Source: Paenibacillus phytorum (GTDB taxonomy: Bacteria; Bacillota; Bacilli; Paenibacillales; NBRC-103111). From it: a stretch of DNA of 64,000 nt. The stretch's first letter is position 1, and the number at the start of each line of letters is the position of its first letter. Positions 35,589 through 43,809 of the stretch are shown here, in pieces. The notes below the pieces were generated by a model, which had not been told where the DNA came from, ran no database searches, and worked only from the letters and a program-made list of their open reading frames with translations. A program made the translations under genes and the position numbers. The DNA lies in the NCBI RefSeq assembly GCF_013141715.1, contig NZ_WHOA01000182.1, forward strand, positions 19,260 to 83,259, in the 5' to 3' direction.

Positions 35589-36548
35589 ATGGAAGCACAA
35601 TCTCAAAAACTTCCTGTAATTGCACAGACGGACAGTAAACCAAGAAGCGCTTTTACGAAAGAGCTGTTCAAAAATTACGATTTGTACTTACTTCTTGCCC
35701 CAGGCGTCATATTCTTTTTTGTATTTTGTTATATCCCTATGTTCGGTCTTGTCATTGCCTTTAAGGATTATAACATTTTCAAAGGCGTCTTCGATTCCGA
35801 TTGGGTAGGGCTTCAGCATTTCAAGGATATGCTGCAGATTCAGGATTTTTATAGGATCGTCCGCAATACGCTTCTGCTTAATGTTCTAGGTCTGATCGTG
35901 GGTTTTCCGGCTCCGATTATTCTGGCGCTTATGCTGAATGAAATCAGAGCTAAATATTTCAAGAAAATTTCGCAGTCGCTTCTGTATCTGCCTCACTTTA
36001 TGTCTTGGGTCATTATGGGCGGGATTATCTATAACCTGCTTTCCCCGAAATATGGGATCGTTAATGATCTAATGAGATTCATGGGGATGAAAGAGATCTA
36101 TTTCATGATCGAAGAAACGTGGTGGGTCATCACGTATACGCTGTCCAGCGTATGGGCGGGAGCGGGCTGGGGAACGATTATTTACCTGGCGGCCATGACT
36201 ACGATCGATCCCTCTTTGTATGAAGCTGCTGTCATGGACGGCGCGGGTAGATGGAAGAAGATCGTGCATATTACGCTGCCGGGCATTATGCCAACTATCA
36301 TCGTGCTGTTGATTCTTAACATCGGTCATATGGTATCCATTGGTGTCGAGCATCCATTCGCCTTGCAGAACCCTGTCGTTACGAATATTTCGGATGTAAT
36401 CAGCACATACGTTTACTCCGCGGGGATTAAGCAGGGGCAATTCGGAATTACGACTGCAATCGGGATGTCGCAATCCTTCATTAACCTTATTCTTGTGCTT
36501 GGCGCGAACTATTTTGCCAAGCGATTTGGCAAGGAAGGACTTTGGTAA
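35589..36548 (+). CDS. Sugar ABC importer permease (LplB/YtcP type), second system
   Basis: First permease of the second CUT1-type importer, 319 residues, about six membrane helices. The N-terminal segment CYIPMFGLVIAFKDYNIFKGV and the coupling loop LYEAAVMDGAGRWKKIVHITLPGIMP are diagnostic. It is clearly related to the permease at 3736 but divergent through most of its length, so the two importers are distinct systems and not a recent duplication. AAAGGAG precedes the ATG. A cre-like site and Box 2 lie upstream. Confidence 0.92.
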   Translation: MEAQSQKLPVIAQTDSKPRSAFTKELFKNYDLYLLLAPGVIFFFVFCYIPMFGLVIAFKDYNIFKGVFDSDWVGLQHFKDMLQIQDFYRIVRNTLLLNVLGLIVGFPAPIILALMLNEIRAKYFKKISQSLLYLPHFMSWVIMGGIIYNLLSPKYGIVNDLMRFMGMKEIYFMIEETWWVITYTLSSVWAGAGWGTIIYLAAMTTIDPSLYEAAVMDGAGRWKKIVHITLPGIMPTIIVLLILNIGHMVSIGVEHPFALQNPVVTNISDVISTYVYSAGIKQGQFGITTAIGMSQSFINLILVLGANYFAKRFGKEGLW

Positions 36549-36575
36549 AATTCGAACGAATAGGAGAGTAGAGAT

Positions 36576-37496
36576 ATGGCGGCTACTGCGCGCAAACAAG
36601 GATATAAACGCAGCTTATTCGGCAAGTATTCCGGCTGGGACGTAAGCTTTAACATCATGAATTATACCCTGCTCATCGTATTCACCTTCATATGTGTCTT
36701 TCCCTTCCTCAATACGTTAGCTAATGCCTTCAGCAGCAGTCATGCTATACAGACGGGTAAAGTTGTGCTTTGGCCTGTAGAGTTTCAGCTTGATGCGATG
36801 AAAGCGGTAATAACGGATTCCAATATCATCAGGTCGTTAGGGGTAACCGTTTATATTACGGTAGTCGGTACTGCGCTTAATATGCTGTTCACGATTACAA
36901 CGGCCTATCCACTTTCCAGAAAGGATCTAAAGGGACGCAAATATTTCATGAATTTCATGATTGTGACCATGGTTTTCAGCGGCGGTTTGATTCCAGGTTA
37001 CTTGTTGATTAAGTCGCTAGGAATGCTGAATAGCTTATGGGCGTTAATGATTCCCGGTTTGATTAGTGCTTTTAACGTTATTATCATGAAAACATTTTTT
37101 CAGGATCTCCCTGATGAGCTGCGCGAGGCGGCCGTTATGGATGGCTGCGGCAATTTGCGTTATTTGGTGCAGATCGTGCTTCCCCTGTCGGGTGCAGTTT
37201 TGGCAACGATAAGTCTGTTTTATGCAGTCGGCCACTGGAACTCGTATTTTACAGCGGTACTGTTCATCGATGATTCGGCTCTCTACACGCTGCAGGTGAA
37301 GTTGAGGAACATTTTGCTGCTTGCACAAATGGATACGTCGTTGGAGACTATGCAATCTTTGGATAATCTCCACATCATTGAGGAGTCCCTGAAAGCGGCC
37401 ACGATTGTTTTCGCCACGGTTCCGATTCTAATCGTATACCCGTTCCTGCAAAAGTATTTCGTAAAGGGATCGTTCTTAGGGTCTGTTAAAGGATAA
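36576..37496 (+). CDS. Sugar ABC importer permease (LplC type), second system
   Basis: Partner permease, 306 residues, with FICVFPFLNTLANAFSSSHAI near the N-terminus, the coupling loop LREAAVMDGCGNLRYLVQIVLPLSG and the C-terminal signature PFLQKYFVKGSFLGSVKG. It follows the first permease by 27 bases with a GGAGAG ribosome site. The gap to the binding protein is wider (177 bases) and contains a cre-like site, so the binding protein can be expressed to a different level. Confidence 0.92.
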   Translation: MAATARKQGYKRSLFGKYSGWDVSFNIMNYTLLIVFTFICVFPFLNTLANAFSSSHAIQTGKVVLWPVEFQLDAMKAVITDSNIIRSLGVTVYITVVGTALNMLFTITTAYPLSRKDLKGRKYFMNFMIVTMVFSGGLIPGYLLIKSLGMLNSLWALMIPGLISAFNVIIMKTFFQDLPDELREAAVMDGCGNLRYLVQIVLPLSGAVLATISLFYAVGHWNSYFTAVLFIDDSALYTLQVKLRNILLLAQMDTSLETMQSLDNLHIIEESLKAATIVFATVPILIVYPFLQKYFVKGSFLGSVKG

Positions 37497-37579
37497 AGAG
37501 TACGGTTAGATAACAAAAAAACTATCAAAATGTCAAAATTATAGAATAGAAACAATGAATGAAAGGATCTATATTTCAA

Positions 37580-37593
37580 TGAAAGCGCTTAAG
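37580..37593 (+). promoter_or_regulatory. cre-like site before the binding-protein gene
   Basis: TGAAAGCGCTTAAG matches 12 of 14 positions of the cre core. It lies 81 bases before the ATG of the binding-protein gene, inside the 177-base gap after the permease gene. I see no strong sigma-A promoter next to it. Confidence 0.5.
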
Positions 37594-37673
37594 AGTCATG
37601 AATTACCTACAGGATATGGGCGAAATCCCATTAGAGCGTATATTCCTGTAATAAACACTAGGGAGGAAGCAGT

Positions 37674-39320
37674 ATGGCAAAGGTGTTTAAAAAAGGGGTT
37701 TTAGGAAGCATGGCTATCGTACTCATGCTTTCAGGTTTCTTGGTTGCTTGTTCCAAGAATGAGGGGGGAAGCGCTGCAACAACGTCACCTAGCGGCAGTA
37801 ACTCACCGTCTCCAAGCAAAGAACCTGAAAAACCGGCCAAAATCCGCGTATCATTGTGGGACCGCGCCAATGCGCCGGAGGGTCAAAATTTGGGCAATAA
37901 CCCGATCATTAAATACGTGATCGACGAAACGAAGAAAATCGGTCTCGATGTGGAATTCGTCTCCCTGCCTAGAGCGCAGGAGTCGGAGAAGCTAAATGTT
38001 TGGATGGCTTCCGGAGAAGCGCCGGATGTCATTTTGACCTACTCGATGGATACGATCTTCAAATATGCTGAACAAGGCGGATTGTGGGAGCTTGATTCCT
38101 ATCTCGCCAAGTATCCAGACTTGATTAAGAATAACAAAAAGGCGCTTGACCAAGTGGGCATGTACAAAGGCAAGAGGTATGCGATTCCTGCCCTTAAGGC
38201 GAACACATACGCTGGCCCCAACATGAAGATTCGTAAAGACTGGCTTGATGCGCTAGGCATGAAAATTCCGACGACGAACGAAGAGCTGTATCAGGTGCTG
38301 AAAGCCTTTAAAGAGAAAGACCCAGGCAACGTAGGCAAAGACAAAGTCATCCCATGGGCGATCCCTGCGATCAACCAATCCATGAAAGCATTTTTCTTCG
38401 GCCCCATGTTCGGTTTCGGCGTCAATATGGACGGTCCCAGCAACCAATTCTATGCGCCGGACGGCAACTATAAGAATGGTGTCTTCACATCCGCAGTTGC
38501 TACGCCTGAAGGCAAAGCTTACTACCAACGGATGAACAAATTGTACAAAGAGGGCTTGATCTCCAAGGAATTCGTCACCGACGTGAGTTCTCAGCAATTT
38601 ACGCAGCAAGTTAACAGCGGTGTTGCCGGTTTCGTCGATTCCAACGACGCGCCTTGGACCATGACTGCGAATACACGCAAATCCGTCCCGACAGCAAACT
38701 GGGTACCGGTAGAACCATTCAAGCGTGCGGATGGATCGCAGGTTATGACGGTAGTGGGAGATTACGCCATGTTCGTCGCCGTTCCGAAATCCAGCAAAAA
38801 CCCGGATGTCGTCATGAAATATTTGAACTGGATGGTTGAACCGAAAAATCTTGCGACCGTACAAAGCGGAATTGAGGGTGTGAACTGGAAAAATGACGGC
38901 GGCGTTCGAGTCCAGATTGATCCCGAAACGAATAAGAAGAGCACATGGGTATCCGCCTCGGGAGACCTTGCCATTGTTCAGCAAGGGGTAGCGCCATACA
39001 ACAAAGAACAACTGATTAAGTCTGTTGCGGCTACGTATCCGGACGATAAGCAGCGTGAAGAGTACGCCAATTCTTATCTTACGTTCTATGATATTTTCAA
39101 GAAATTCGGTAAACCGAACACCGTAATCGACTCACCTCGGCCAGTAGCCCAGAAGACCGTAGCGGCAATCGAGAAGCACCTTTATGAAGGAATCTCCAAA
39201 GTTATTATTTCTACGGACTTCGAGAAGACGTATAGCGAGATGGTTGCCGGATGGGAAAGAGCCGGAGGAAAAGATTACGACAAAGAGATTAGCGACGCTT
39301 ATAAAACGATGAAAAAGTAA
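37674..39320 (+). CDS. Extracellular solute-binding lipoprotein, second system
   Basis: Binding protein of the second importer, 548 residues. The signal peptide ends in LVAC (lipobox, C26 or close), followed by a Ser/Gly/Pro-rich linker and the binding fold (VSLWDRANAPEGQN, WMASGEAPDVILTYSMD). It shares the lipoprotein layout and the ASGEAPDV segment with the binding protein at 5666, but most of the sequence differs. The ATG has GGGAGGAAG upstream, and a terminator follows the gene. The ligand is unknown; context suggests uronic-acid oligosaccharides. Confidence 0.92.
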   Translation: MAKVFKKGVLGSMAIVLMLSGFLVACSKNEGGSAATTSPSGSNSPSPSKEPEKPAKIRVSLWDRANAPEGQNLGNNPIIKYVIDETKKIGLDVEFVSLPRAQESEKLNVWMASGEAPDVILTYSMDTIFKYAEQGGLWELDSYLAKYPDLIKNNKKALDQVGMYKGKRYAIPALKANTYAGPNMKIRKDWLDALGMKIPTTNEELYQVLKAFKEKDPGNVGKDKVIPWAIPAINQSMKAFFFGPMFGFGVNMDGPSNQFYAPDGNYKNGVFTSAVATPEGKAYYQRMNKLYKEGLISKEFVTDVSSQQFTQQVNSGVAGFVDSNDAPWTMTANTRKSVPTANWVPVEPFKRADGSQVMTVVGDYAMFVAVPKSSKNPDVVMKYLNWMVEPKNLATVQSGIEGVNWKNDGGVRVQIDPETNKKSTWVSASGDLAIVQQGVAPYNKEQLIKSVAATYPDDKQREEYANSYLTFYDIFKKFGKPNTVIDSPRPVAQKTVAAIEKHLYEGISKVIISTDFEKTYSEMVAGWERAGGKDYDKEISDAYKTMKK

Positions 39321-39344
39321 TAGGTTGTAAACCGACTGCACAAG

Positions 39345-39372
39345 GAGCGAACGATCTGTGGTTCGCTCTTTT
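39345..39372 (+). terminator. Rho-independent terminator after the second importer operon
   Basis: GAGCGAAC at 39345-39352 and GTTCGCTC at 39361-39368 form a perfect 8-pair stem followed by TTTT. The strongly expressed binding-protein message probably ends here. Confidence 0.85.
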
Positions 39373-39438
39373 GTATTTGCTTATGTATTTTTTTGACACA
39401 TGTCCTTGCCGGACAATAAATCACTGGAGATGAAGCTG

Positions 39439-41130
39439 ATGAATACACCCCTTCGCGACCCATTGAAAGAACTTATCCACCTGCAGGATGGACGGTTGGA
39501 GCAATTTCTCGTGAAGCGCAGAACTGATTTGGCAGAGGGTCGTGAACCTGATCCGCTAGGTATTGGCACTCTTGCGATGACCGTGCCGCTATATTGTCAG
39601 CCGGCATCCCGATATTACTTGGATGCCAGTTTCAATGAACTGATGCGGGAGGCGGTTGATGATTTCCTTCTGACACAGCTGGAAAGCGGGTGTATTTCGC
39701 TCGTTAACTGTAATATCGACTCACCGCCGGACACTGCATTTAAGATCCACCTGGTATCGCTCGTCTATCAGGTAGCCGCACGTTCGGGACTCGAGCAAAT
39801 TCGCGGGATCCAGGACGGGTTGTTTACGTTCATGGTAAGAGCCCGTCCTTGCTTGTTGACTGGAGGCATTCATACACCAAACCACCGCTGGGTCATGGCT
39901 GGCGCATTGGCAAAAATGTATGAAATTTTCGGAGATGAAGCTTATAGGGAGAGAGCTTTTCAATTTCTGGACGAAGGCTTTGATATGACCGAATATGGGG
40001 AATGGACGGAGCGCAGCAACGCGATTTATAACGGTGCATGTGCGATCCATCTGTATGATGTAGGGGTTATCTTTGGGCACGAACCTGCATTCGAGGTAAT
40101 ACGCAAAAACCTGGGCATGATGCAATATATGCTGCATCCGGATCAATCTGTCGCGACGGAGTATTCCGGTCGCCAGGACCTTGGCCAGACGATGATGATG
40201 AACGATTGGTATTATGTGATTTATCACTTGATGGCATCGCTCGACAAAAATCCTGTGTTCCTATCCATGGCACAAATAACGGAAGAGACGTCTCCGAAAG
40301 GTGCAAGCGCGCTTATTCATTGGATGCTGTACCCGGAGGCTATGTGTCTGCCAGATAACGTGCCGGCATTATCGGAGAACTATACCATCCTGCTTGGGGA
40401 GGGAAACGAAGCGCTGGTTCCCCGCAATATCCCTTATCTCGGCAAGCTGGTGCAGCATCCGCACGGCGCATCCGTTCTGCGCCATCGCAAGGGGAAACTG
40501 AGCGTAACGTTGATGGCGGCCCAACCGGAATTGATGTACATCCAGTATGGTAAAGCGCGTATGTTCGGTTTGAAGCTGGCAGCTGGGTGGTTCGGCATAG
40601 GTGCGGTTGCGTTTCCTTCGATCAAGAAGACGGGTATGGAGCGTTACAGCATGGACATCGAGCTTGAGGGCTGTTACTTTCAACCCCTTCCCAAAGAACA
40701 CTTCGCCGATAAGAACGGCATTTATGTGAATATGCCTAATCATCTTCGAGAGAAAACGAACATCCAGCATCTGCAGCTGGCCTTGGATTTCCAGCTGCTA
40801 ACTGACGGCGTGGAAGTAAGCATCCGGTCGAAAACGATTCCTGGCATCTATCTGCAAGCTGTCTGCATGTTCGATTCATTAGGTGAATTGTCGGGCGACG
40901 GACTGGAGCAGGTGGCCCCGCATATGAAACAGCTGGTAAATGGGGATGCCGTATTTTCCCTCGAGGGGGACTGCATCCGGGTGTCTTCCGGAGCGAAGGA
41001 GCACAAAGACGTCTCCATGCGCAACGAGAAAGTGAACCGTGATGCGCTCAACGTTACGATGAATTACGTAACACCGACCGACGTGACTATCCGGTTCCAG
41101 GCTTATGCCTGCGAAGGGGAAGACCAGTGA
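39439..41130 (+). CDS. Unclassified helical (toroid-like) glycan-locus protein
   Basis: About 564 residues, no signal peptide, no family that I can name. The N-terminal 350 residues are helix-rich with aromatic and Gly/His-rich turns, including IHTPNHRWVMAGALAKMYEIFGD and GEWTERSNAIYNG. The rest is beta-rich (VRFQ/IRF-type strands to the end). This layout resembles toroid plus sandwich polysaccharide lyases, with N/H of PNHRW as possible catalytic residues, but this is inference. The frame opens at 39400 without a ribosome site; GGAG placed nine bases ahead favours ATG 39439. The next M20 gene overlaps its stop by four bases, so the two are translationally coupled. Confidence 0.7.
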   Translation: MNTPLRDPLKELIHLQDGRLEQFLVKRRTDLAEGREPDPLGIGTLAMTVPLYCQPASRYYLDASFNELMREAVDDFLLTQLESGCISLVNCNIDSPPDTAFKIHLVSLVYQVAARSGLEQIRGIQDGLFTFMVRARPCLLTGGIHTPNHRWVMAGALAKMYEIFGDEAYRERAFQFLDEGFDMTEYGEWTERSNAIYNGACAIHLYDVGVIFGHEPAFEVIRKNLGMMQYMLHPDQSVATEYSGRQDLGQTMMMNDWYYVIYHLMASLDKNPVFLSMAQITEETSPKGASALIHWMLYPEAMCLPDNVPALSENYTILLGEGNEALVPRNIPYLGKLVQHPHGASVLRHRKGKLSVTLMAAQPELMYIQYGKARMFGLKLAAGWFGIGAVAFPSIKKTGMERYSMDIELEGCYFQPLPKEHFADKNGIYVNMPNHLREKTNIQHLQLALDFQLLTDGVEVSIRSKTIPGIYLQAVCMFDSLGELSGDGLEQVAPHMKQLVNGDAVFSLEGDCIRVSSGAKEHKDVSMRNEKVNRDALNVTMNYVTPTDVTIRFQAYACEGEDQ

Positions 41131-42533
41131 CTATTGGGAGTGCGATTCGGAGCTACCAGCCGGAAATTGTCGAGCATATTCAAGCACTCATCCGGATCCG
41201 AAGCGTAGCTTCCGAAAGCATGCCGGGGAGGCCGTTCGGAGAAGAGATAGCCCAAGCGCTGCATTACATGCTTGATTTGGGAGCGTCTATGGGCTTCCGT
41301 ACCGTTAATGTGGACGGTTATGCGGGTCATGTCGAATACGGCGATGGGGAGGAGCTGGTCGCAGTGCTTGTCCATCTCGATACCGTGCCTGAAGGGATCG
41401 GCTGGACCTATGATCCTTTGAGTGCGGAAATCCATAATGGCCGCATTTATGGCAGAGGCGCTTCCGACGATAAGGGACCGGCTGTTGTTGCTTTGTATGC
41501 GCTTAAAGCGATTAAGGATCTGGGGGTAAATCCTAAGAAACGGATTCGCATCATATTCGGTACGAACGAAGAGAACGGGATGACGGATATGGACCATTAC
41601 TTTGCCAGGGAGCCCGTTCCCGATTATGCATTCACACCTGACGCCGCATATCCCATTATTCATGCGGAGAAAGGATACTATGTGTTCCGCTTGAAGAGAC
41701 TGCACACCGTCGCTGAGAGGGACCGTCGAATTCTGGAGATGGCGGGAGGTGTAGCGCCGAACGTCGTGCCTGAGCACTGCCGCACCATAATAGAAACGGC
41801 AGATGCGAAACCCGAGGAGCTGGAGCGGATCGTCCTCCTTGCAGAGGAGAATCCGCATATTGATGCAATCCTCACGAAAGAGAGACGAGTTGAAATAACG
41901 GCAGTGGGAAAAAGCGGCCATGGCTCCTACCCACCGTCGGGCATCAACGCGATTTCCCATATGGCAGCGTTTCTGCATACGATCGGCGGAATCGTGCCGG
42001 AAGACGAATTCTGGAGGTTCATCCGCACAGCCATCGGTTTCGAAGCGTTTGGCGAATCACTGGGGCTAGCTTGCAACGATCCTGTGCATGGCCGGCTTAC
42101 CGTTAATCTAGCCCAGATTCGTCTGGATGAGGAGATGGCGGAAGCGATATTGAACGTGCGGTATCCGGTTACAGCAGACGGGAAGACCGTACTCGCGAAG
42201 CTGCGCCAGAAGGCAGCGGGCTATGGAGTGGAGGTGGAGGTGGCAGCCTATATGGCGCCGCTTTTCGTACCTCCTGATCACGCCCTGATTCGCAAGCTGA
42301 GCCGTGCATATGAAGCGATCATGGGCGAGAAGGCGGAGCTGCTCTCGATCGGCGGCGGCACCTACGCCCGGAAGTTACAGAACAGGGGTGTGGCCTTCGG
42401 CGCCGGTTTCCGCGGAACAGACACGAAGGCGCATCAGCCCGATGAATTCGTCATAATCGAAGATATGATGCTGCACGGCGAAATTTGTACGCAAGCGATT
42501 TACGAGCTGATTCGGACGGAGGAAGAAGAGTGA
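41127..42533 (+). CDS. M20 PepV-like dipeptidase
   Basis: Di-zinc dipeptidase of 468 residues with every expected motif: HLDTVPEGIGW, GRGASDDKGP, FGTNEENGM, TPDAAYP, KAHQPDEF, and the lid motif GKSGHGSYPPSGINA with the intermediate-stabilising histidine. It is the intact paralogue of the gene at 33983. GTG start overlapping the upstream TGA (GTGA) means coupled translation with the unclassified protein, suggesting that they act on the same compound. Dipeptide-like substrates with a free amino end, or amino-acid amides of sugars, are possibilities (inference). Confidence 0.9.
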   Translation: MTIGSAIRSYQPEIVEHIQALIRIRSVASESMPGRPFGEEIAQALHYMLDLGASMGFRTVNVDGYAGHVEYGDGEELVAVLVHLDTVPEGIGWTYDPLSAEIHNGRIYGRGASDDKGPAVVALYALKAIKDLGVNPKKRIRIIFGTNEENGMTDMDHYFAREPVPDYAFTPDAAYPIIHAEKGYYVFRLKRLHTVAERDRRILEMAGGVAPNVVPEHCRTIIETADAKPEELERIVLLAEENPHIDAILTKERRVEITAVGKSGHGSYPPSGINAISHMAAFLHTIGGIVPEDEFWRFIRTAIGFEAFGESLGLACNDPVHGRLTVNLAQIRLDEEMAEAILNVRYPVTADGKTVLAKLRQKAAGYGVEVEVAAYMAPLFVPPDHALIRKLSRAYEAIMGEKAELLSIGGGTYARKLQNRGVAFGAGFRGTDTKAHQPDEFVIIEDMMLHGEICTQAIYELIRTEEEE

Positions 42534-42613
42534 TGGCCTGGAAAACCACCGGAAGACGTACAATGAAATCACATTTTTCCTCATCGGAGACTTAGCGCCT
42601 AAAGTCTCACTTT

Positions 42614-42675
42614 TACTGTATGAAATACAGTAGAGCAAAAAGCCCTCCGGTGAAATTCACGCACCGGAGGATTTT
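42614..42675 (+). terminator. Small palindrome and terminator after the M20 gene
   Basis: TACTGTAT-gaa-ATACAGTA at 42614-42632 is a perfect short hairpin. It is followed by CCTCCGGTG (42644-42652) pairing with CACCGGAGG (42662-42670) and ATTTTA. The second is a standard terminator and ends the glycan locus on the right. Confidence 0.75.
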
Positions 42676-43164
42676 ATGTAGTCCATTAGGCTTGTTATGC
42701 GATTTCTTCTTCAAGGCGGGCAATTTGATTACCGTTGATGGATGTTGACAAGTTGAACAATGAAAAAGTAATCAATTGAGAAATTATGGATCGAGAACAT
42801 GCAATCGCATACATAAGAATCCAAGTAAGATACTTTGTTAGTCATTTTAATACTATATATCTAACAACAAGCCATCCTCATGTAGACGTGGCTTTTTATC
42901 GTGTGAATCTTGGGAAGTTTTAGTTTGGAAAATTGCGATAAATCAAACCACTGTAGCTATTTTCTTATCGTTAGACTTCAATGCTACTGGAACGGGTGAA
43001 ACAATCCTAGATGCTTCAGAGTGACGAACTCATGGTTAACAATTTGCTCAACTTTTCCAGAGGGTTTTGGAAAGGCCTTCGACGACTTAGAGCACAAATG
43101 GAACCTTTTAAATAGCTAGTTAATCTTGCTGTCGTAGTTTTTTTTACTATGATACAAAAATAAC
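42676..43164. other. AT-rich gap without recognised gene
   Basis: Nearly 490 bases without a supported ORF. AGCCA (about 42874) and TGGCT followed by TTTTT near 42888-42898 could be a weak or decayed terminator. A second possible promoter, TTGCTG at 43126 and TATGAT at 43148 (16-base spacing), lies near the right end. The composition is more AT-rich than the genes to the left. Confidence 0.4.
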
Positions 43165-43208
43165 TTGATTAATTAGAAGAATATGGTTATTATTTTACCT
43201 AACGGTAA
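43165..43208 (+). promoter_or_regulatory. Sigma-A promoter with overlapping TetR-type operator
   Basis: TTGATT (43165-43170), a 17-base spacer and TATTAT (43188-43193) make a good promoter. TTACC-TAAC-GGTAA at 43195-43208 is an inverted repeat at the predicted start of transcription. It fits autorepression by the TetR protein encoded next. Confidence 0.62.
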
Positions 43209-43230
43209 GTAAAAAAAGGAGAAAAAAACG

Positions 43231-43809
43231 ATGCAGACCTACGAACTAATTCTAAATGAAGCCTATCGTCTATTTGCCCGAAATGGGTTTGAGAAGACTA
43301 GCTTATCCATGATTGCGAAGGAAGTTGGCATAACAAAACCAGCATTGTATTACCACTTTTCTTCGAAAGAGGCATTATTTCATGCGCTGCTCCAAGAGGT
43401 GTGTAAGGAGATTCGGTTTGATACCTTTTTCCCGATAAAGGAATTTACGACTGAAAACTTCAAAGAGTATTTCATTACATGCGGCCTGAAAATGATTCAT
43501 GAGCAGCGTAACGATCCGCATTACTCATTGCTAATGAAAGAATTCATGATTCAAAGTACAAGAGATGAGAAGATTCTCGAGGCTGTTAAAGCTGTTATCG
43601 ATACGTATGTTCAAGGCTTTACTGCCTTATTCAAGCACGGGGTGAATCTAGGCGTAATGAGTGGGGGAAATCTAGGTGTAAAAGCCGAGATGCTTACACT
43701 TGTTATCGACCAAATCGACAACTATATGACGCTTGGAATTGCTTTTGATTACGACCGATTGTGGCAATACAGTGTGGAGCAAGTGTGGAATGGGGAGATA
43801 AATAAGTGA
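43231..43809 (+). CDS. TetR/AcrR-family repressor
   Basis: 192 residues. The N-terminal helix-turn-helix is clear (LFARNGFEKTSLSMIAKEVGITKPALYYHFSSKEALFHALL); the C-terminal ligand domain is family-variable. AAAGGAG is placed correctly before the ATG. Its stop overlaps the start of the membrane protein gene, so regulator and target are probably one operon under the operator at 43195. Ligand unknown. Confidence 0.92.
   Translation: MQTYELILNEAYRLFARNGFEKTSLSMIAKEVGITKPALYYHFSSKEALFHALLQEVCKEIRFDTFFPIKEFTTENFKEYFITCGLKMIHEQRNDPHYSLLMKEFMIQSTRDEKILEAVKAVIDTYVQGFTALFKHGVNLGVMSGGNLGVKAEMLTLVIDQIDNYMTLGIAFDYDRLWQYSVEQVWNGEINK

Noticed and set aside
37579..37704. 41-codon ORF starting MKALKSHELPTGYG upstream of the second binding-protein gene
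   Set aside because: Its ATG lies in the cre-like site, its ribosome site is too far away and it runs into the binding-protein gene in another frame. It could be a leader peptide, but support is weak.
41103..41978. Long minus-strand ORF of 291 codons
   Set aside because: It lies opposite the well-supported M20 gene, has no ribosome site or family motif, and is a shadow of the GC-rich coding strand.
42787..42930. Short ORF reading MDREHAIAYIRIQ, reminiscent of a serine recombinase N-terminus
   Set aside because: No ribosome site, no catalytic serine context, and it stops after about 50 codons. The similarity is too short to trust.
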